Positions 53,607-64,000 of a stretch of 64,000 nucleotides of DNA are shown piece after piece; within the stretch, counting starts at the first letter, position 1, and every line of letters starts with the position of its first letter. This DNA comes from Ophiocordyceps camponoti-saundersi (nom. inval.) (lineage: Eukaryota > Ascomycota > Sordariomycetes > Hypocreales > Ophiocordycipitaceae). Below the pieces are notes generated by a model, which saw only the letters and a list, made by a program, of their open reading frames with translations, was not told where the DNA came from and did not search any database. The stretch lies in NCBI GenBank assembly GCA_003339415.1, contig PDHQ01000104.1, positions 49,386-113,385 on the forward strand. The letters are read 5' to 3'. The position numbers were made by a program, and so were the translations under genes.

Positions 53607-56600
53607 ATGCCCGACATCAGAAACAGCGGCCCGATCTTGGGCCTCATCGTCCTCATTGCTTTGGTCAGCCCTGCCGCCGCTTTTGGTGCTGGAAATATTG
53701 CTTCCATCTCCAAGGTCGAAGGCCTGAACTGTGCGGCGTTCCCATCTATCAACGTGTGGAGCGAGCTGGCTGACTTGACCTTTATAGGGCGACATGGCGA
53801 TATCGAAGACGCTCTCCTCACCTTGGCCATGGCCCAGGCCATGAAGGGCAAGAAATTCACAAAGATCATGGTCGCCCGTGTTTACTTTGGCAACTGGCTG
53901 CGCGACTACTCTCAGGCCATCGACGTCGGTACCGTCAAGTCAGTCTCCGCCGAGGCCATCCGCCTTCTGCTCTGTGTTCTCGGCTTCCTCACCTTCGGCT
54001 ACGGCTCCGGTGAGTTTGAGGTGACGGCTGATCGTGTCGGATGCTACCGCCCGGAGGACCACATCGACAACCCAAAGGGCTATGCCGACAACCAGGACGC
54101 GCGCCAGTACGACCGGCGCCTTCGCGGACCTGTCGACGAGCGGAGGGAGCTGTCCATCGACCCCGCAACCGGCATGAAAAACTACATCGCCAACGAGCAT
54201 GCTGGCATCATGACCTCCGCCCAGCACGTCAGGAGGCTCTTTGGCGGCTGCATCGAGCTCGGCCGTCGGTACAAAGAGAACGGCAACAAGGACGACATGT
54301 ACGAGTCGCTTCGCCTCATGGGCACTGGCCTTCACTGTCTGGAGGGTTCGTCTAGCGCCCTGCCCCCACCGAATATCATCATGCTGACTGCCGGTCCCCT
54401 TCAGATTTCTTCGCCCACAGCAACTACACTGAGCTCGCGTTGATCGAGATGGGCGAGACCGGTGTTTTCCCTCACTGTGGTCAAGACACCCTCTTGCATA
54501 TCGAGGGTGCTCATCAGCCCGTCTACCCCATTGTCACGGGCACCTTTGGCGGCGTGGATTTCCTCCACTCCGTCGTGGGTGAAGGTCAGAGCTTTCCTCG
54601 ATCCTTTCAAAAGTTGAGAGCTAACGGCGGCCGCAGTTTCGGACAAGTTGACGCAGAATGAGATTGACGAGCTCGAAGGGGCACTGCAGGAGAGCAAAAA
54701 CTCTGACACGAGCATGCTCCGCGATCTTCTCGACAAGATGCCCGATGGTATCTTTGGAGGCAAGAAGCAGAGCCAGAAGCTCGACGAACTTCAGTCCAAC
54801 GCGTCGGCGGCTCAAATGGGCGGCATGTCCATCTCGCCGCGGCAGCCGGAAGAATTTACGGCGTACGTTGGCCAAGTCTACGGCCAGGTGATGCCGGCCA
54901 TCGAGTTCCACGACGACATCATGAAGGCCATCACGGGCGCCATCGAGAAGATCCCGGTGCTGCCCAAGATCATCGAGCAGCTCGAGGAGCAGCTGTCCAA
55001 ATTTGTCTTCTCCATCATGGCTCCTTTTGTCGTTCCTCTGATTCAGCAGATCAAGAACGAGCTCCGGACCGGCTCCGAAGAGATCGTCCACAGCAGCGAG
55101 CAGGAGCAGCACGTCGTGTTCGAGGACGACCGATGCAGCGACCCCACTCACTCCATGCTCGCCAAAGATCACTTCTCCAACGTAAGTGACCTGACTTTTC
55201 CACGCCCTGAGCTTACTGACCAAAGACGTTAGATCCTCAACGAGGTCGCCGGCCGAACGGCGGCCAAGATGCTGACCTGGGTTGTTCCTCAGCTCATGGA
55301 GGCCATCGACGATGACAGCGTCGATGTCAATCGTCTGCTCAACCGCATCATCTACGGCGTCATGCACCACCCGGTCCAGCGAGAAATGGGACACGACGGC
55401 GTCGCCGAGGCCCGGCAGCTCATCTACGCCTGCGTCCAAGAGTGGTGGGGTGAGATGGGCGACGAACAGAGGGACGAATATCGCCGCAAGCTGTCTCGCG
55501 AAGGCGTCCAGAGCGGGGAGAACCACAAGGAGGGCGTCAACGACACGGGCCACGGCCACGGGTGCGCGGGCAAGCTCAAGATGCGGAAGCTCTACGGCGC
55601 GCCGGATACGCTCGAGAACAGGATCGCGGGCGCGGCGGCCGACGCCATCTTCCAGGGCGCTACGGGCGCCATCTCGGGAGTGGTGGAGCAGAACACGGGC
55701 TACAAGCTACCGTCGACACAGGGCGGGGGCGGGGTCGGGGGCGAGTATCAGCAGCAAGCCGAGGGGCAGCAGGAGGAGGGGGGCCTCGGAGGCTTCCTCA
55801 GCGCCGCCGGCTCTCTCCTGGGCGGCGCCTTCGGCGGCGGCAGCAAGGCGAAGACGGAGACGCACAGCAGCCAGCGGCGGGAGGACGACGGGTCCCTGAC
55901 GCAGACGCAGACCGAGTACGGCCGTCAGGGCCATCATTACGGCCAGGCAGAGTACAGCCAGACGCAGCGTCCGGACGGCAGCGTCGAAGCCCGGTACAGC
56001 CGGTTCGAGCAGCAGGAATCGCACGGAGGGCGGCAGACGACGGGCTACGGCTACGAGGAGAGGACGGAGACGCGGCCGTCGTACGGGGGCGGGTACGAGC
56101 AGCGGACCCAGCGTCAGGAGTACAGCGGCTCCTCCGACCAGGGAGGCGGCTACGGGCGAGAGAGCCAGGGCGGTGGATATGGGCGTCAAAGCCAGAGTGG
56201 TGGTCACGGCTCTGGCTACGGCGGCGGCGGCGACGATTATGGGCGCGAGAGCCAGAGCGGCGGCTACGGCCAACAGAGCCACGGCGGCGGCTACGGTCAA
56301 CAAACTCATGGCGGCGGCTATGGGCGAGAGGACAGCTATGGACGCGAGAGCCAGAGCAGTGGCTACGGTCGAGAGAGCCAGAGCAGCGGTTATGGTCAAC
56401 AGAGTCACAGCGGTGGCTACGGTCATGATAGCGGTTATGGTCGCGACAGCCAGAGCGAAAATTACGGGCGGGATAGCGGGCACGGTCGCGAGAGCCAGAG
56501 CAGTGGTTACGGCCAAGATAGCGGGTATGGCCGTAGCAGCGGGTATGGCCGGCAGACCGAGGACAGCGACAGCGGCAACGGAGGGCGCGGAAGTCGGAAG

Positions 56601-56897
56601 CCGAAAGGAGGTCACGGCCGCAGGGACGATGACGACAGCGACAGTGGCAACGGAGGGTACGGCGGCGGCGGCGGCGGCGGTCGGGATAGGGGCAACCACG
56701 GCGGCGGTCGAGACAGGGAAAACTACGGCAGAGACAACCACGGCGGCGGACAGAGGCGGAGGGACGAGGACAGTTCGGAGGAGGACGGCAGACGTCGGGG
56801 CGGAGGACAAGGCTACGGCCAGGAACGGCGCGGGAATCAGGGCCGGAGATATAACGATGATGACGAGGACGAGTCGTCGAGCTCGGGCCGATACTGA
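53607..56897 (+). CDS. het-c: HET-C heterokaryon incompatibility family protein with GYG-rich tail
   Basis: Exons 53607-53730, 53788-54345, 54405-54584, 54637-55181 and 55233-56897 give 1023 residues. A signal peptide (GLIVLIALVSPAAA) leads to FGAGNIASISKVEGLNWRHG, the HET-C N-terminal signature; the tryptophan is made by splicing. The core has KVYFGNWLRDYSQAIDVGTV-type sequence (VARVYFGNWLRDYSQAID), SAEAIRLLLCVLGFLTFGYG, LGTGLHCLED-type FFAHSNYTELALIEMGE, and YPIVTGTFGGVDFLHSVVGE. Further on are IPVLPKIIEQLEEQLSKFVF and RKLYG-type KMRKLYGAPDTLENRIAGAA. The tail from about residue 690 is Gly/Tyr/Ser/Gln-rich repeats. In Neurospora, het-c alleles trigger vegetative incompatibility. The tail is longer than I expect for the family. 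Whether this gene works in self-recognition here is unknown. Confidence 0.93.
56140..56560 (+). repeat. Degenerate GYG-coding repeats within HET-C
   Basis: Roughly 21-36 base units coding variants of GGYGQQSH, GGYGRES and SSGYGRESQ, in frame throughout. Units differ by a few bases, so they are old or diversifying rather than freshly amplified. Confidence 0.8.
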
Positions 56898-58582
56898 TGA
56901 TGATGAAAGCGATGGCGATGTTATCAAAGACAGGGTAGATAGGTGTCGAATTAAGCTCAGCAGAGGGTTGCATGGCCACGACTGGGGAGGGGGTTAAAGG
57001 CGGGGCGGTTCCTCGGATAGGCGTTGCCGAGACAGCCCCTGTGTTGGAGCAGCAGCCTGCGGGAGGTGGCTTGAGGCTGGAGCCAAGGCATGTATGTATG
57101 TATGTATGTATGTATGTTGGTAGGTAGGTAAGAAGGCAGGCAGGCATATCGGCAGCAGCAGAACGGGAGTTGACGAGGTCCGATTCGACGACGACTCATG
57201 TGCATGTATGTAGGCGGTGGGAGTAATGAAGGCGATGATACCTAGGTGTATGTAAGTAGGTGTGTAGGCAGACAGGCTGGTCTACAGGCTAGATGCTGAG
57301 AAGGGAAAAGCCGTTAAGGGGGAGGGGATTTTCGGCTTGGCTGAAAATAGCTGGGCCGCCGTTGCTTTTCATTGTTTCCTTTTTTTCCTTCCCTCTTGGT
57401 TCCGTTTCTCCGACATCAGACGCCTCGATACTCCCTGCCAAGGTAGACAGACAGACTCCCTACTGCATACCTAGGTACCTACCTAGGTAGAGGTAGGCTA
57501 ACTCCCTAATAGGTAGGTAAGGCAAGGTAGTTTGTAGGTGTATTGATGGCGATGGACATTACCTTACCTTACCTTACCTTACCTTTACCTACTACCTACG
57601 GATATATGACGACGGTAATACGCGTAGCTCTCGAGTGGGTACAAAATTAGGTATCCGTCTTACTCACCCGCTTTCTCCGCTCTTTGCCCACCCCCCTACT
57701 CTCTCTCTCTCTCTCTTTCCCTCTCTCTCCTCTCTCCTCTCCTTTGATTGCTCTCTTCTGCTTTCTCACGGCATCACCGTCGTCTTCTCTCTATCTCTCT
57801 CTTCATCCCGCCTTCGCTCTCTCTCCTCCCCCGCTCTCCTTTACCCCTTCCCCCCCTCCGTTAGCGCTCTTCTCTCGGCCGAAACAACCTTTTTCACGCC
57901 TTTTCCCTTCGTCGGCCGAGGATCGGGGCCCCGGGCCCGGGACGGCAACCGTTTCATCCGTTCTTCTTCTTTTGTTTTAGCGAAACGAAGGGCAAAAAAA
58001 AAAAGAAAGGGAAGGCAAAGGGAAAGAAGGAAAAAGTGAAGAATAAAAAAAAAGGGCCTGCGACAAGTTTGCTTAGTCTTGCGTTTGGACGTTCCGCCAC
58101 CCTTTTTCGCGCCGCCGCCGAGCCAGCCGCCAATCAAGCCTCCCCGGCGCCCTCCCCCCTCACCACCCTCCCCCTCCTCACCTCCTGCAACGTCGGCCAG
58201 ATTCTGCGATTCCTTTTCGTCTCTCTTCATTCGACCGCCTTCATTCCTTCGATCAAGCTCGCTTTGGAAAGACAAGGGGGAAAAAAAAACCTATCCGCCA
58301 TCTGTCCCTCCCTTTTCCCCAGAAAGAGAGGCAGAGTCCACCCACCGAAATCAAGGGAAGAAAAAAAAAACCAACACACACACAAAAAAAGTCACCGCCA
58401 GTCTCCTTTCGTCGTCCCCCGTCGCCTGCGCCGCGCACCCGCTGCCTGAAATGTCCTTCGTGCGTCCCCGATGACATATCGTGACTGACGACCATGTGTG
58501 AGTTGCCTGCCTCTCCTTCTTGGCGGCTTTGTCCACTCGCCAAGACGCCCTTCGCCCAGCCGCCTTCAGCACTAACCCGGCC
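56898..58582. other. Gene-poor interval upstream of PA/RING gene
   Basis: About 1.7 kb. Holds (ATGT)n at 57089-57117, GGTAGGTA motifs, CCTAGGTACCTACCTAGG-like sequence at 57470-57490, an ACCTT run at 57560-57585, CT-rich tracts from 57690 to 57850 and A/G runs. No gene seen. Confidence 0.6.
57089..57117. repeat. ATGT tetranucleotide repeat
   Basis: About seven copies of TATG in a row, about 190 bases downstream of the HET-C stop. Confidence 0.9.
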
Positions 58583-60611
58583 ATGCCAGCGCTCATCGAG
58601 ATTCAAAATGCCATGTGCGTCGCCTCTCGACAACTCATTCCGACCCCTCCTCACCCTTTCACTCCTCTTCCTCCTCCTCCTCCTCCCTCCTCCCCCCCCC
58701 CCTCTCTCATCAGCCCTACTGTACTGACAGCAGTCCAGACTCCTGGTCAGCAACCCCGTGTGGGAGGGCGACAAGACAGTCCCCTCGACGCTCGTCAGGA
58801 ACATATCCGCCCTGTCTGTATGTCTCACATCTCTCTCCATCTCTTTGCATAGAAATATGTCCGTGCCTGACGCCCGCCAAGAGCCAGATAGGTTACGAGG
58901 ATCGCATATCCACCAACCTCACCACCCTCACCACCACAAACGCCCCCAAGCTCGAGGGCACCTTTGGCGGCCTCCTCTTCGTCCCCCAAATCACCGCCGT
59001 CCCAGACTGCGACGCCCAGCAGTACGACTTCCTCCCTCGCAACGTCACCCGTCGCGAGCAGCTGCCCCCGAGCAACCTCAATGTCGTCGCCATCGCCCCC
59101 TGGTTCAGCATCGAGTGTACCCGCGCCTACCTCGCCTCCGCCGCCCGCGGCTCCGCCCGAGCCCTCGTCTTCTACAAGCCCAACAACTCGACCAACAAGC
59201 CCCAAGAGGTCGACTCCCCCGTCTGGAGCCTCGACGATGACGACGCGTGGAGGAAGAACCATCACTTTCCCATCTTCGCCATCCCCGGCCTCGAGGGTCA
59301 AAAGATCGTCAGACAGCTGAGCCTCTACTCCGGCTCCATCGACCAGGTGCCCCACGGCCAGGAGATCGGTCAGCTCTACGGCCCGAACCCGAGCGACTAC
59401 GTCCGCGTCTGGACCGACCTGACCATGCAAAACACCTCCAACGTCCCCGCCGTCTGGGCCTTTGTCCTCATCGTCATCGGCGCCCTGCTCTTCGTCATCG
59501 CCGTCGTCTCTCTCGTCATGCACTTTATCCAGCGCCGGAACCGCTCCTCGCTCCGACGCCGCGTCCGCTCCGGCGAGGTCGACCTCGAGGCCATGGGCAT
59601 CAAGCGTCTGACCGTCCCGGTCTCCCACGTCGACAGGTTCCCGCTCTTCACCTACAACGCCGAGGCCGACCTGGCCGCCGCCCCGCGCTCGCCCGTCGAC
59701 GCCGCCCTGGCCCATTCTCGGAGGCCGTCGCGCAAGGGCCGCCGCGGCGCCGAACACCGCTCCGCCTCGGCCGACGCTAACACAGTCGGGACCCGGAGCG
59801 TGCGCAGCGTGCGCAGCATACGCAGCAAGAGGTCGAGCATCACGGGCACCACGGACACGACGGCCACCAACTTCCAGCCCAACTGCCACATCTGCCTCGG
59901 CGGATTCGAGCATTGCAAGACCATCATCCGCGAGTTGCCCTGCGGACACATCTTTCACCCGGCCTGCATCGACGAGTTCTTGACCCAGAACAGCTCGCTG
60001 TGCCCCATGTGCAAGCACTGCATGCTGCCCCGCGGCTACAGCCCCAAGATCACCAACGGCATGGTCCGTCGCGAGCAGGCTGTGCGACGGCTGAGGGAGC
60101 ACGTCGACCTCGAAGACTCGTCTTTCGACTCGGGCGAACTGAAGCTCAAAGAATGGGGCAAGCGCCTCTTCACCGTGAGCCACGCCACTGCCAAGTTGCC
60201 CACGCCGGACGCCGCGGCCGGAGATGCCACCTCCGCCTCCGCCTCGGCCGCGCCGCACCCTCCCGAGCCGACGGCACCCGCCCCGACCCATAAAATGGAT
60301 CCTCGGAGGGTCCGGCCCCGCGCGCTGAGGACGCTGCCGACGCATCACGAGGGGACCGAGCCAAAGGAGGAGGAGGAGCAGGAGGAGGCCGAGGTCGTCG
60401 TCGTCGGCCGCCTGAGCCCCTCGTCTTTTGCCCGGGAACGGATGCGGCAGATTGCCGCCAGCAACGCACCCTTTGACGAGGACCTGGACCGTCCACGTCC
60501 CAAGTGTGAGTCTTTTATTTCGTGTCTGATAGGTCGGGATGGGGATGCTGACAGGCGGCTTCATCTGCAGGGCGACGAGTGCTGTCCAAAGCGTTTCCCG
60601 GTTTTTCCTAG
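58583..60611 (+). CDS. PA-domain/RING-H2 transmembrane ubiquitin ligase
   Basis: Predicted endomembrane E3 ubiquitin ligase of the PA-TM-RING class. Exons 58583-58614, 58739-58817, 58888-60505 and 60571-60611 give 589 residues. Lumenal part: LLVSNPVWEGDKTVPSTLVR, then a PA-like domain (EGTFGGLLFVPQITAVPDCD, NVVAIAPWFSIECTRAYLAS). One transmembrane helix (VWAFVLIVIGALLFVIAVVS) at about 223-248. RING-H2 at about 370-415 has CHIC, LPCGHIFHPAC and LCPMC, a full C3H2C3 set. Basic/acidic linkers and a short last exon (WRRVLSKAFPGFS) follow. The start is uncertain: an upstream exon ATG T at 58494 joined to 58560 would also keep frame. The exon 3 acceptor could be 58882 instead of 58888. Substrates unknown. 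Confidence 0.8.
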
Positions 60612-61783
60612 ACTATTGGATTCCCTCGGCATTTTCTTGGAGCACTCTCATCATGGCATCGGCGTTTTTTCTTTCTTCTTTCTCTCTATCGGTCTCACGA
60701 GCATCCGCAATCTCCCTTTCCGGCCAAGGGCCGCCTGTCTGGATATCCTTTGGGTTTTTTTTTGGCATGAGAAAAGGCGTCGAGAGCCAACCGGCTCGGT
60801 GTTTTTCTTCCCCTTTCTGGTTATTTCCTCTTCTTATTTTCCCATATCATCATACTTTTGATCCGGGGTTTCTTTTTCCCTCCCTATGTTCTTTTAACAA
60901 CATACGACGTCTCGTCGATCCCCTTTTCTTCTTTATAATTTCTTATCTTATTTCGTCTCATGTCTTTATTTTGATGGCAGGCTATGAAAAATTCAGGTTG
61001 ACGACGTGGAGAAAAAAAAAGGGGTGGCGGGGGGGAAGAGAGGAGAGAGGGGAGGAGGATTCGCATCACAACCCGTCCGTCGGCTCCCGTTCAGAAGAGG
61101 TGACGGGAAAGGCTCGAGCATGTGCCTGAATTGGGAGGAAAACAGAGAAAACAGAAACTGACCTTTGACGAGAGATGGTTGGTCGGGCGATATCGGCGCG
61201 ATTTTACCTGGTCTTTTTCCCCCCCTTTATCTCTTCATGACGATTGCATCACGTTGGACACACGAGCGTTGTCTAGGGCGTGCGGTTTACGGCGGAGGGT
61301 TCGGAGGCGAAGATGAAGAGCAGTGGTCGTAACGTCGGAATCTTCTGATTGTATGCGTTACCAACCCTATCTATCTACATAAATTCCTACATGTTTCGGC
61401 ATGGAAGTGGCGTGTTTCGTTCTCGTCCCCGTTCCTCATGCTGACAATGCCTATCCGGGTTTATAACGTTTTAGACGCTCGTCTACAAAGACGGCGTACA
61501 GATTTTTTTTTTATTTACCTCCGTGATCGGTCGTGGCGTGATGTGACGTGATGAGACGTGATGTGTAAAGCGCGGTCGATGTTTGTGTGGCGTAGGTGGG
61601 TGGGTATGTACATGCGAGTAGAGGTGATGCTTGTTTCGCGAAGTCGAGATTGTCGAATCTCCTCGACTGCAGAGACAAGAGGCCGATGCTATCCAAGACG
61701 CCAAACGACGAGGGGTGTGTGAGAGAGAAGAGGACGAAGAGGACGAAAGAAAAAAGGGAGAGAGAAAAAGGAAGAAGAAAACA
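60612..61783. other. Convergent 3' region
   Basis: About 1.17 kb between the RING gene and the last gene. T-rich and A/G-rich runs, no gene seen. Confidence 0.5.
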
Positions 61784-63604
61784 TCATCGCTTTTTCGCAT
61801 CGATGAGGCGATCGTCGTGACTGCGAGCTCGGGCGAGGGCATCACGGATGCGATCCTCCTCCGCGACACGAAGCCTGGCGCGAGCATCCTGAAGCCTCTC
61901 GACGCCACGGTCTATGGTCTCGATGTGAACGGCGAGGGGGATGTGGACGCCGGCTACGGCGGCGAGTTGGGGGTCGGCGACGCGATCGCGCAGGTCTGAG
62001 AGGCTGGTCTGTATGGACTCGAGGTCGAGGACGAGGGCGGAGAGCATTTGGACGGCGGAGGAGCGCTGGGCGTCGACGCGGCGGAGGAGATCGAGCTGGC
62101 TGGACAGGGTTTTGAGGCGGGCCGAGTTTGCGCCGACGAGCGTCCAGAGCGTCCAGAGGAGCTCTTCCCGACGGGAGGCGGCCAGCTTGGTCGACCGGTG
62201 GGCGATTTCGTAGATGAGCTGCATGTGGTCCTCTCCCTTTGTCAGGAGGCGGAGGACGGCTTGCGCTTCGAGGATGAGGTTGCTGATGCGTTCGGATACG
62301 AGCGAGGTGTGCTCCATGTACTGGTCCAGGATAGCCCGTTCGCTGAACCGGTCTGCCGCCGCCGGGAAGTGAGAAAAGGGGGCTAACAGCCAGGAAGACC
62401 AGCGGATCAGGACGGATGAGCCGCCGCCGGAAGATGAAGAAGATGAAGAAGAGGGTGCGAGGGAATCGATGTAGCGCGACGTCCAGCGGTTGATGCTGAT
62501 GACGGCGTCTACGGCGGAACCGACGTGAGCGTTGAAGCGCTGCAAGTCGAGCGCTATGCGACGGGCTGTGGATACGTAACCGTCGAACTCGAGGACGAGC
62601 TCGTGTCGGCCCTGGATGTCGCTGTGACTGACGAGGCTACGGAGGTCGCGAACGGCCGTCTCGGACCGCTTCATCTCGAAAGGTAGGGAGACGGCTTCGG
62701 TCGCGCGCTCCAGGACCTGCTCGAACTGCGACTGCACGCCCATGAGATCGTCGAACTCGACGCTTCCGTGGGGCATCGACGACGAGCCATTGATGCCGGC
62801 TCGAGGGCAAAACGGGAGTCGGAGGAGGGAGGCGCCTGGGATTCGGCAGAGGGGAGAGACGGCCGAGTGCAAGGACCGGGTCGCCATGTTTTGCGCGACC
62901 ATGAAGCTTCCGCATACAAGGTAGACGGCGAGCAGGGCTGCGAGCGGATATTTGGCGTAGGCCATTGCGGTGAAGATTACTTCGCCGATCCAGACGCAGA
63001 GGCGGTATAAGGTACGGGGCAAGGCGTAGAGCAGGTTGGTCGTAGGCGTCGTCGCCGATTCGTCGCCATCATCGCCTTCGGACGAGCGTTTCGGGCGACG
63101 GCGATTGAGCGTCTTTGTGGGGCTGGCCAGAGATGATGAAGGTCTGCGGCGTTTGCGCATGTCGTTATAGTCCAACGGTCGGACAGTGGCGGAGCTGGCG
63201 GCGCTGCTGTCATCGACGTCGAGCACAGGCATGCGAAACTGCGGATCGGGAGAGCGCATCTTTGCCGAGGCCGAGCGGCTGTTGCTGGGCGTCATGAGCA
63301 TGCTGGGACGAAAGGGTTCGCGCAGGATGACATGATCGTCGTCCTGGTGGGTGGCGAAATCGCGTATGCTATCCTGAGAGGCGAACGAAGTGTTGTGATT
63401 GTTGTTGGTGCTCTGCGACGAGAGCTGTGAGGGGACGCTAAAGGAGGAAGACGGCGGATGGTGGCCGCTGGAAACGAAGTCGATCTCGTCGGGGCTCAAG
63501 ATGGTGGTGTCGAAGCTGTCATGCTCGCCTTCGACCATGCGCCAGGAGCTGTCGACGGGGAGACGAGCTTCGTCGGGGCGTCGTTCGCGGCGAGACAGGG
63601 ACAT
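61784..63604 (-). CDS. Conserved fungal membrane protein of unknown function
   Basis: Single exon, 606 residues. The N-terminal 190 residues are Ser/Pro/Arg-rich and probably disordered (SRRERRPDEARLPVDSSWRM start; RKRRRPSSSLASPTKTLNRR may be a nuclear or membrane-surface basic patch). Two close hydrophobic segments at about 192-240 (LYRLCVWIGEVIFTAMAYA and YPLAALLAVYLVCGSFMVAQ) could form a hairpin. The rest is alpha-helical with coiled-coil-like heptads: VEFDDLMGVQSQFEQVLERA, HVGSAVDAVISINRWTSRYI, ERISNLILEAQAVLRLL and HIETIDRGVERLQDARARLR. I recall similar unnamed proteins in other filamentous ascomycetes. No catalytic motif seen. The start at 63604 (ACCATG) is preferred over an upstream frame that is pure low complexity. 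Confidence 0.75.
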   Translation of the reverse strand: MSLSRRERRPDEARLPVDSSWRMVEGEHDSFDTTILSPDEIDFVSSGHHPPSSSFSVPSQLSSQSTNNNHNTSFASQDSIRDFATHQDDDHVILREPFRPSMLMTPSNSRSASAKMRSPDPQFRMPVLDVDDSSAASSATVRPLDYNDMRKRRRPSSSLASPTKTLNRRRPKRSSEGDDGDESATTPTTNLLYALPRTLYRLCVWIGEVIFTAMAYAKYPLAALLAVYLVCGSFMVAQNMATRSLHSAVSPLCRIPGASLLRLPFCPRAGINGSSSMPHGSVEFDDLMGVQSQFEQVLERATEAVSLPFEMKRSETAVRDLRSLVSHSDIQGRHELVLEFDGYVSTARRIALDLQRFNAHVGSAVDAVISINRWTSRYIDSLAPSSSSSSSSGGGSSVLIRWSSWLLAPFSHFPAAADRFSERAILDQYMEHTSLVSERISNLILEAQAVLRLLTKGEDHMQLIYEIAHRSTKLAASRREELLWTLWTLVGANSARLKTLSSQLDLLRRVDAQRSSAVQMLSALVLDLESIQTSLSDLRDRVADPQLAAVAGVHIPLAVHIETIDRGVERLQDARARLRVAEEDRIRDALARARSHDDRLIDAKKR

Positions 63605-64000
63605 GGTCCGAGCGCCGTAGAAGGGAAGAGGGTTGAGTGAGTTTTGTTGGAGAAGATGAAGAAACGAGAAGGAGAAGAAGAAGAAGAAAGGACTTGATTG
63701 AGAGGATGAGAGAGAAAAGAAAGGAGGGGGGGGGGAGAATAGAAATAGGGGGAGGGGCGTGGGCAGAGCAATAGCCAAGACGGGTTGTTGTGGGGGGGGG
63801 GGGGACACACGCGGGGGGGGGGGGGTTGAGGGAGCTACCCGCCAATCCTAGTAGTACTTGTCAGAGGGCTAAGACAAGAGTGGGTTAGGCGTGTGTTTTT
63901 GTTATCCCTTGAGGCGTGCAGTCATCATAGCAACGGCTCCGCAACCTAGGAAACGGAATTCCTATTAGGAAAAAGGGCTATATCTAAGGCAATATATAGG
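63605..64000. promoter_or_regulatory. Promoter/leader of the last gene, with G tracts
   Basis: 396 bases to the window end. A/G-rich next to the gene, then two G runs (63791-63804 and 63815-63828), again poly-C on the coding strand. No gene seen. Confidence 0.45.

Noticed and set aside
55707..57147. Long open frames on the minus strand opposite the HET-C tail (406 and 449 codons)
   Set aside because: They mirror the GC-rich repeat of HET-C, are Ala/Val/Ile or Arg/His low complexity, and show no family motif.
57559..57590. ACCTT repeats that resemble a telomere-like array
   Set aside because: The unit is not TTAGGG, the array is short and internal, and genes continue on both sides.
58825..60564. 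579-codon minus-strand frame over the PA/RING gene
   Set aside because: Antisense shadow; Gly/Asp/Val-rich and lacks any domain, while the plus strand has a complete RING-H2.
1..64000. A biosynthetic gene cluster, transposon or CRISPR array
   Set aside because: No polyketide/peptide synthase, transposase, reverse transcriptase or regular spaced repeats were seen; genes are mostly conserved housekeeping genes.

Overview
This window looks like nuclear DNA of a filamentous ascomycete (Pezizomycotina, most likely Sordariomycetes; the order is a guess). Genes are split by short introns of about 45-140 nt. Most introns have GT(A/G)NGN donors, CTGAC/CTAAC branch sites and NAG acceptors. The gene set is fungal: Kha1-type K+/H+ antiporter, HET-C, a CFEM-domain PTH11-type receptor, Npr2, Ino4-type bHLH, CYT-18-type tyrosyl-tRNA synthetase and fungal urease. 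I rebuilt 26 protein-coding genes by joining exons; exon coordinates and phases are in each entry. I found no tRNA, rRNA, transposon or CRISPR. An N run at 51039-51047 and long G homopolymers show this is a draft assembly.

Layout. 1-15 kb: Kha1 antiporter (cut by the window edge), ZIP zinc transporter, STI1 co-chaperone, NTR2-like spliceosome disassembly factor, divergent SmG, a Vps3844/DUF3844 membrane protein and a metallophosphoesterase. 16-25 kb: an unnamed mitochondrial membrane protein, the double-bromodomain RSC4-like remodeller subunit, a Maf-type pyrophosphatase and an INO4-type bHLH factor. 25-32 kb: mitochondrial threonyl-tRNA synthetase, divergent Kap120-like importin, quinone oxidoreductase. 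32-36.5 kb: a gene-poor stretch holding a small cysteine-rich secreted protein and, convergent to it, the CFEM receptor. 36.5-50.9 kb: DSK2, NPR2, mitochondrial tyrosyl-tRNA synthetase, SDH4, ADA3/NGG1, urease and an HMG-box protein. 51-64 kb: a 2.7-kb gene-poor block with G tracts, HET-C with a long GYG-rich tail, a PA/RING membrane ubiquitin ligase and an unnamed fungal membrane protein.

How the genes relate. This is mostly housekeeping sequence, not a biosynthetic cluster. Several divergent pairs share a promoter and a theme: NTR2 and SmG are both spliceosomal, and mitochondrial TyrRS and SDH4 are both mitochondrial and share two identical CCAAT-box 12-mers. Urease has a GATA-site cluster that fits nitrogen control. 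The parts most likely to matter biologically are the secreted protein/CFEM receptor pair and HET-C.

Limits. Splice sites were chosen by eye from consensus, reading frame and remembered family conservation; no alignment or RNA data were available. The least certain ends are the N-terminus of the PA/RING protein and the first intron of SDH4.
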